A stretch of DNA of 18,119 nucleotides from Lachnospiraceae bacterium. GTDB taxonomy: Bacteria; Bacillota; Clostridia; Lachnospirales; Lachnospiraceae. The stretch lies in the NCBI GenBank assembly GCA_019420465.1, contig JAHZHB010000027.1:1-18119 (forward strand), written 5' to 3'. Positions 13,567-18,119 of the stretch are shown here, piece by piece. Under the pieces are notes generated by a model, which was given only the letters and a program-made list of their open reading frames with translations, was not told where the DNA came from and searched no databases. Each line of letters opens with the position of its first letter. The stretch's first letter is position 1. The translations under genes and the position numbers were made by a program.

Positions 13567-13596
13567 TGGACATTTTCCGACGGGATGTGTTATCAT
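13567..13596 (+). promoter_or_regulatory. Candidate promoter of the first MATE gene
   Basis: TGGACA (13567-13572), an 18-base spacer and TATCAT (13591-13596), with TG one base before the -10 box. The predicted transcript start is about 25 bases before the gene. Confidence 0.5.
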
Positions 13597-13630
13597 AGCG
13601 CAGGTTATCATTAAAGGAGAGAAGCGAAAG

Positions 13631-14914
13631 ATGAGAAATAGATTTTTACATTACGTTTTTCAGAATGTTGCCGCTATGATCGGTGTGTCCGTCTATATTC
13701 TGGCGGATACATTTTTTATTTCTTTATATGCCGGGGCGAATGGTATCGCTTTCTTAAATCTGGTGCTTCCGGTATACGGGCTGATCTTTGCGATCGGCGC
13801 TATGATCGGCGTGGGATCGGCTACGAGATTTACGATCAAGGATGCAGCAGGAGGGGACAGCAGTTTTTATTTCCTGCAGTCGGTATTCTGGAGTCTTGTG
13901 GTCAGTGTTCCGTTTATTCTGCTGGGTATCTTTTCACCGGACAGTGTGTTGCATCTGATGGGTGCAGATGCGGTGCTGACGGAGCTGGGGCGCAGTTATA
14001 CGCGGATTTTCCTTCTGTTTGCACCGTTTTTTATGGTGAATTATACGTTTACGGCGTTCGCACGCAACGACAAGGCACCGACGGTGGCTATGATCGGTTC
14101 GATCTGCGGCAGTCTGTTTAATATTGTGTTTGACTATGTGCTGATGTTCGTGCTGGATCTTGGACTGGCCGGTGCGGCTATGGCAACGGCCTGCAGTCCG
14201 CTGGTCACGATGGCGGTATGCGCGACACATTATCTGGGAAAAAAGAATGGTGTTGGTTTCCGATGGGTGGCACCAAAGGTTAGATTCTTAAAAAAGAGCT
14301 GTGGACTGGGCGTTTCTGCTTTTATCGGGGAGATGTCTTCGGCGGTAACGACAGTCGTGTTTAATATGCTGATCTTACATTATGCGGGAAATATTGGCGT
14401 GGCAGCATACGGTATTATTGCCAATGTATCGCTGGTGGCTATGGCGATCATGAACGGTATCGCGCAGGGTACGCAGCCGCTTTTGAGTGAGAGCTTTGGA
14501 AAAAATGACAGAAAGCAGCTGGATGTACTGCTCAGATATGGAATCGTGGCTATGCTTGTGGCGGAAGTGTTGATCGTGGGGGTAATCTGGCTGGGAACGG
14601 ATGGACTGATTGCGGTCTTTAATACGGAACATAGTATGGAGCTTTACGGCTACGCGTTTTCGGGCCTCCGGATGTATTTTCTGGGATTTCTGATCGTGGG
14701 CTTAAATGTGATGCTGATCACGTATTTTGCAGCGACGAACAGACCGATGCAGACACTGATCGGTTCTTTGCTGCGTGGTGTGGTCGCGATCTCGCTGTGT
14801 GCTGCCTGTCTGGCGGTACTCTTTGGCATGACGGGAATCTGGTGTTCGCTGCTGGCTTCGGAAGGGATTACGTTTCTGGTGCTTCTGGTTTTATACAGAC
14901 GGCAGAAAAGCTGA
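13631..14914 (+). CDS. MATE-family efflux transporter (MepA-like)
   Basis: The protein has 427 residues and about twelve hydrophobic helices in two repeated halves. Typical MATE stretches are LADTFFISLYAGANGIAFLNLVLP-like helix 1-2 sequence, GVGSATRF at the end of helix 2, and the mirrored second half with GEMSSAVTTVVFN and NGIAQGTQPLLSESFGKND. MATE proteins export cationic drugs, dyes or metabolites in exchange for Na+ or H+. The N-terminus is shorter than in many relatives, but the start is well supported by AAAGGAGAG upstream of ATG 13631. It has its own candidate promoter. A second MATE gene follows after 106 bases; the two proteins differ clearly from each other. Confidence 0.92.
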   Translation: MRNRFLHYVFQNVAAMIGVSVYILADTFFISLYAGANGIAFLNLVLPVYGLIFAIGAMIGVGSATRFTIKDAAGGDSSFYFLQSVFWSLVVSVPFILLGIFSPDSVLHLMGADAVLTELGRSYTRIFLLFAPFFMVNYTFTAFARNDKAPTVAMIGSICGSLFNIVFDYVLMFVLDLGLAGAAMATACSPLVTMAVCATHYLGKKNGVGFRWVAPKVRFLKKSCGLGVSAFIGEMSSAVTTVVFNMLILHYAGNIGVAAYGIIANVSLVAMAIMNGIAQGTQPLLSESFGKNDRKQLDVLLRYGIVAMLVAEVLIVGVIWLGTDGLIAVFNTEHSMELYGYAFSGLRMYFLGFLIVGLNVMLITYFAATNRPMQTLIGSLLRGVVAISLCAACLAVLFGMTGIWCSLLASEGITFLVLLVLYRRQKS

Positions 14915-15020
14915 AAACCCGAAACGGCGGGAAGGCAGCTTGTGTATAGAATAGTATGGTTTCAGAAGAAACTGGTATTTTTGAAAAGAAAGATGGAGCA
15001 GAAAAACGAAAGGAAAAAAT

Positions 15021-16367
15021 ATGGAGAATAAACAGGATTTTACGACCGGCAGTATTACCGGTAAGATGTTAAATTTTATGATCCCGGTGCTGGGCGCTCT
15101 GATCCTGCAGGCGATGTACAGTGTGGTGGATCTGATCATTGTTGGACGCTTTGGTACGACAGAGGGTATTTCCGGTGTTGCGACCGGCAGCAGTATCATG
15201 AACATGGTGACGTTTACGGTCAGTTCCCTGACAACGGGTGTTACGGTCATTATGGGGCGGTACCTTGGAGAGCGTAAGAACGAACGTATCGGTCGTCTGA
15301 TCGGCGGTGCGATCTGCTTTTTCTTTACGATCGCTCTGGTGCTTACGGTCCTTCTGCTCGTGTTTGCGAGACCGATCGCAGAACTGATGCAGGCACCAGA
15401 GGAAGCGCTGGATCTGACCGTGCTGTACATCCGGATCTGCGGTGCCGGTTATGTGTTTATCGTATTTTATAACTTTATCAGCAGTATTTTCCGTGGTCTC
15501 GGAGATTCCCGTCTGCCACTGATCTTTGTTACGATCGCCTGTGTGGTCAATATTGTGGGGGACCTGGCGCTGGTGGCCGGTCTTGGCATGAATGTGGCCG
15601 GTGCGGCGATCGCTACGGTAGCGGCGCAGGCGGTAAGTGTAGTGATGTCGATTGTGATCATTGTGCGAAAGAAGAATCTGGGATTTTCATTTACGTTGAA
15701 AGATATCCAGTTTAACCATGAGATCGTACGTTTCCTGCAGGTGGGACTGCCGCTGTCTGTGCAGGAATTTTTGACGAATATGACATTTCTGGCGCTGTGT
15801 GCGTTTGTCAACCGTCTGGGACTGGATGCGTCTTCAGGCTACGGTGTGGCACAGAAGATTCAGTCTTTTGTCATGCTGATCCCGTCCTCTATCATGCAGT
15901 CCATGGCTGCGTTCGTGGCGCAGAATGTGGGTGCATGTAAGGAGAAGAGAGCACAGAAAGCCATGTTTGTCGGCATGGGGTTTGGTGCCGGTATCGGTAT
16001 TTTTATTGCCTATGTGGTATTTTTCCACGGCGATATGCTTTCAGCACTGTTTACGGCTGATGCTGCTGTCATTACCAGATCGTTTGAGTTCCTTCGCGGC
16101 TTTGCACCGGAGGCTGTTGTGACAAGTATCCTGTTCAGCTTTATGGGATATTACAATGGACATTCCCGTTCGTTCTTCGTCATGGCGCAGGGACTGGCAC
16201 AGTCTTTTCTGATCCGTCTGCCGATGTCCTATCTGATGAGTATCCGGCCGAATGCTTCCCTGACCGGTGTGGGTCTGGCAGCACCGACGGCTACGGTGTT
16301 TGGTATTTTACTGTGCCTGATTTATTATAGCCGGTTTAGAAAACAGGTACAGATCATAGATAAATAA
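15021..16367 (+). CDS. MATE-family efflux transporter
   Basis: The protein has 448 residues with about twelve membrane helices. It has the N-terminal pattern frequent in clostridial MATE proteins: SITGKMLNFMIPVLG and then VDLIIVGRFGTTEGISGV, with GVTVIMGRYLGE closing helix 2. The second half begins near FLQVGLPLSVQEFLTN. The end is short and basic (RFRKQVQIIDK). AAAGGA lies about 6-7 bases before ATG 15021. No good separate promoter was found in the 106 bases upstream, so it may share the transcript of the first pump. The exported substrate is unknown; a drug or metabolite is typical. Confidence 0.92.
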   Translation: MENKQDFTTGSITGKMLNFMIPVLGALILQAMYSVVDLIIVGRFGTTEGISGVATGSSIMNMVTFTVSSLTTGVTVIMGRYLGERKNERIGRLIGGAICFFFTIALVLTVLLLVFARPIAELMQAPEEALDLTVLYIRICGAGYVFIVFYNFISSIFRGLGDSRLPLIFVTIACVVNIVGDLALVAGLGMNVAGAAIATVAAQAVSVVMSIVIIVRKKNLGFSFTLKDIQFNHEIVRFLQVGLPLSVQEFLTNMTFLALCAFVNRLGLDASSGYGVAQKIQSFVMLIPSSIMQSMAAFVAQNVGACKEKRAQKAMFVGMGFGAGIGIFIAYVVFFHGDMLSALFTADAAVITRSFEFLRGFAPEAVVTSILFSFMGYYNGHSRSFFVMAQGLAQSFLIRLPMSYLMSIRPNASLTGVGLAAPTATVFGILLCLIYYSRFRKQVQIIDK

Positions 16368-16385
16368 ATTTAAGAACAATTTTGC

Positions 16386-16440
16386 AAAAAACTTACTGAC
16401 GAACTGTTTTCAAACCAAAAAACGCAGGCAGTAAGTTTTT
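16386..16440 (+). terminator. Terminator after the second MATE gene
   Basis: AAAAACTTACTG (16386-16397 region) pairs with CAGTAAGTTTTT (16429-16440) over 12 positions, with a long loop of about 30 bases. The T run is part of the 3' arm, and A and T ends make it potentially bidirectional. Confidence 0.75.
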
Positions 16441-16476
16441 ATGTGTATGCAACACAATTATTTCATAAAAAAGCGG

Positions 16477-16504
16477 TGAACAGGTTGACATTTTGGCCTG
16501 TTCA
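16477..16504. promoter_or_regulatory. Perfect dyad flanking the leuA -35 box
   Basis: TGAACAGG (16477-16484) and CCTGTTCA (16497-16504) form an exact 8-bp inverted repeat around a 12-base centre that contains TTGACA. The right half (CCTGTTCAT) recurs at 16554-16562 inside the T-box leader. The placement suits a repressor site. Confidence 0.45.
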
Positions 16505-16513
16505 TGCTATTTT
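16485..16513 (+). promoter_or_regulatory. leuA promoter
   Basis: A consensus TTGACA (16485-16490), a 17-base spacer and TATTTT (16508-16513), with TG one base before the -10 box. Transcription should start near 16520, just ahead of the T-box. Confidence 0.75.
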
Positions 16514-16534
16514 GAACAAAGATAAAAAGAAAAA

Positions 16535-16824
16535 GCGTTGAAGAGGAGTAGTACCTGTTCATCCGGCATACAGAAAGCTGTTGGCTGATGAGAAACAGCG
16601 GATGGAGAACTGGGAACTGACCTTGGAGTGGCTGCCCGAAATTCTTGGTGAAAAGTAGACGCAGACGGAGCCCGACCGTTACAGCGGGGGAGATATCGAT
16701 ATAGTTTCCGTATCTCATAGAGAGTATGATTTTGATCATAAAACAGAGTGGTACCGCGAGGACATCCTTAGTCTTTCGTCTCTGCAGGTTTGACCTGGCG
16801 CAGAGCGGAGGGCTTTTTCTTTTT
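16535..16824 (+). promoter_or_regulatory. T-box riboswitch, leucine type (CUG specifier)
   Basis: The T-box motif AGAGTGGTACCGCG lies at 16745-16758. Its TGGT can pair with the uncharged end of a tRNA with discriminator A, as in tRNA-Leu. The stem I base pairs GCGTT (16535-16539) with GACGC (16658-16662), and the apical GGCTGATGAGAAA pattern is present at about 16583-16595. The specifier, read just before ACCTTGGAG, is CTG at 16617-16619 (Leu). The terminator is AGTCTTTCGTCTCTGC (16770-16785) with GCAGAGCGGAGGGCT (16800-16814), followed by T5CT5. Uncharged tRNA-Leu would favour the antiterminator and switch on leuA, so the specifier agrees with the gene it controls. Confidence 0.93.
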
Positions 16825-16938
16825 GTTTGCCGGTATGTGACAATGACAAAACGTTTGCACTGCCGCAGATATAGCACGGACTATGTGTTGTATCGGATAA
16901 GAAATAATCGTTATTAAGAAAACAGGAGGACACGAGTT

Positions 16939-18119
16939 ATGATGAATCACAAAAAGTATATGAGACAGTATTTTATGCCGCCGGTAGAGTGTATGGACTG
17001 GGCAAAAAAAGAATATGTAGAAAAAGCACCGAAGTGGTGCAGCGTTGACCTCAGAGACGGTAACCAGGCACTGGTGATCCCGATGAGTCTGGATCAGAAG
17101 GTGGCTTTTTTCAAGCTGCTGTGTAAGGTCGGCTTTAAAGAAATCGAGGTTGGATTCCCGGCTGCTTCGGATACAGAGTTTATTTTCCTTCGTACGCTGA
17201 TCGAGCAGGATCTGATCCCGGATGATGTAACGATCCAGGTACTGACACAGGCCCGTGAGCATATCATCAAGAGAACCTTTGAGGGCTTAAAGGGCTGCAA
17301 GAATGCTATCGTACATGTATATAATTCCACATCTCTGGCACAGCGTGAGCAGGTGTTCAGAAAAGACAAACAGCATATCCTGGAGATCGCTGTGGAGGGT
17401 GCAAAGCTTCTGAAAAAGCTGACAGAGGAAGCCGGAGCCAACTATCGTTTTGAGTATTCTCCGGAGAGCTTTACGGGTACAGAGCCGGAATACGCTCTTG
17501 AAGTCTGCAATGCTGTTCTGGATGTATGGCAGCCGACGCCGGACCGCAAGGCGATCATCAATCTGCCGGTTACGGTAGAGCTTTCCATGCCGCATGTCTA
17601 TGCCAGCCAGATCGAGTATATGAGCAAAAATATGCATTACCGTGACTGCGTGGAGATTTCCCAGCATCCGCACAATGACCGTGGTTGCGGTGTGGCTGAT
17701 ACGGAGATGGGTCTTCTGGCCGGTGCTGACCGTGTAGAGGGTACGCTGTTTGGTAATGGTGAGCGTACAGGTAACGTGGATATTATCACGGTTGCCATGA
17801 ATATGTATATGCAGGGTGTGGATCCGGGACTGGATTTCTCGGATATGCCGTCTATCGTTGAGGAATATGAGAAATATACGGCTATGAAGGTAAATGAGCG
17901 TTCTCCGTACAGTGGTGAGCTTGTCTTTGCCGCCTTCTCCGGTTCTCATCAGGATGCGATCGCCAAGGGTATGAAGTGGATCGAGGAGAAAGATCCGGAT
18001 CACTGGACGGTACCGTATCTTCCGATCGATCCGCATGATGTCGGACGTAACTATGATGCGGATGTTATCCGTATCAACAGCCAGTCCGGTAAGGGTGGCG
18101 TCGGCTATATTCTGGAGAC
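16939..18119 (+). CDS. leuA: 2-isopropylmalate synthase, 3' end cut by window edge
   Basis: The first 393 codons are open to the window end; the full protein of this longer LeuA type is about 560 residues. It condenses 2-oxoisovalerate with acetyl-CoA, the first committed step of leucine synthesis, in the cytoplasm. The HMGL-like barrel shows LRDGNQAL (38-45) with Arg39 and Asp40. The metal pair is His243 and His245 in HPHNDRG, and GNGERTGN contains Asn279. AGGAGGA (16924-16930) lies 8 bases before ATG 16939; ATG 16942 directly follows. The regulatory C-terminal domain is missing because the window ends. A leucine-type T-box upstream supports the assignment over homocitrate or citramalate synthase. 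Confidence 0.95.
   Translation, partial: MMNHKKYMRQYFMPPVECMDWAKKEYVEKAPKWCSVDLRDGNQALVIPMSLDQKVAFFKLLCKVGFKEIEVGFPAASDTEFIFLRTLIEQDLIPDDVTIQVLTQAREHIIKRTFEGLKGCKNAIVHVYNSTSLAQREQVFRKDKQHILEIAVEGAKLLKKLTEEAGANYRFEYSPESFTGTEPEYALEVCNAVLDVWQPTPDRKAIINLPVTVELSMPHVYASQIEYMSKNMHYRDCVEISQHPHNDRGCGVADTEMGLLAGADRVEGTLFGNGERTGNVDIITVAMNMYMQGVDPGLDFSDMPSIVEEYEKYTAMKVNERSPYSGELVFAAFSGSHQDAIAKGMKWIEEKDPDHWTVPYLPIDPHDVGRNYDADVIRINSQSGKGGVGYILE

Noticed and set aside
13365..13598. A 77-codon + strand frame after the methyltransferase gene
   Set aside because: It runs through the UUCG-loop terminator and the next promoter, and lacks a plausible ribosome binding site.
14915..15020. Terminator or promoter between the two MATE genes
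   Set aside because: GTTTC-AGAA-GAAAC followed by TGGTATTTTT is a short, weak stem, and no promoter with proper spacing was found.
16458..16877. A 139-codon frame on the - strand
   Set aside because: It covers the leuA promoter and the T-box leader, which are well explained as regulatory RNA on the + strand.
17287..18036. A 249-codon open frame on the - strand
   Set aside because: It is antisense to leuA, whose motifs are clear. The product has no domain and no start signals.

Overview
The window looks like a chromosomal stretch from a low-to-mid-GC anaerobic Firmicute, most likely a gut Lachnospiraceae (Clostridia). The reasons are strong AGGAGG-type ribosome binding sites, a T-box leader, a two-cluster ferredoxin with a flavoprotein reductase, an M42 peptidase, MATE pumps and a LeuA of the long clostridial type. 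The genus cannot be fixed from the sequence alone. All convincing genes lie on the + strand.

Layout. (1) 1-410: the 3' end of a tRNA-Pro(GGG), its terminator, and a 60-residue charged coiled-coil protein. (2) 480-2110: a GntR/FCD regulator, then an NlpC/P60 hydrolase with a C-terminal peptidoglycan-binding domain but no visible signal peptide. (3) 2325-11235: a probable single operon of about 9 kb. It has an extended -10 promoter and a leader carrying a perfect 15-bp terminator hairpin. Its genes are an AprA-like flavoprotein, an AprB-like ferredoxin, an M42 metallopeptidase and a complete Dpp/Opp peptide ABC transporter (lipoprotein, two permeases, two ATPases). (4) 11236-11715: a gene-free stretch holding a large fold-back inverted repeat, a possible 29-residue hydrophobic peptide and a G-rich tract. 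(5) 11716-13368: a DUF1295-type membrane protein and a SAM methyltransferase, each with its own promoter. (6) 13631-16367: two different MATE efflux proteins. (7) 16477-18119: a leucine-type T-box leader with a CUG specifier, then leuA (2-isopropylmalate synthase), cut by the window edge.

How the genes may work together. The most interesting unit is region 3. It looks like an uptake, cleavage and reduction module: the transporter brings in a peptide or peptide-like conjugate, the M42 enzyme trims it, and the AprA/AprB-like pair moves electrons to or from a product. The flavoprotein shares the AprA C-terminal signature. At the positions where APS reductase binds its substrate it appears to differ, so the true substrate is unknown. 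GntR/FCD proteins often respond to small organic acids. The upstream regulator, or another one, could control the operon through a TTGTA-TT-TACAA dyad over the -35 box, but this is inference.
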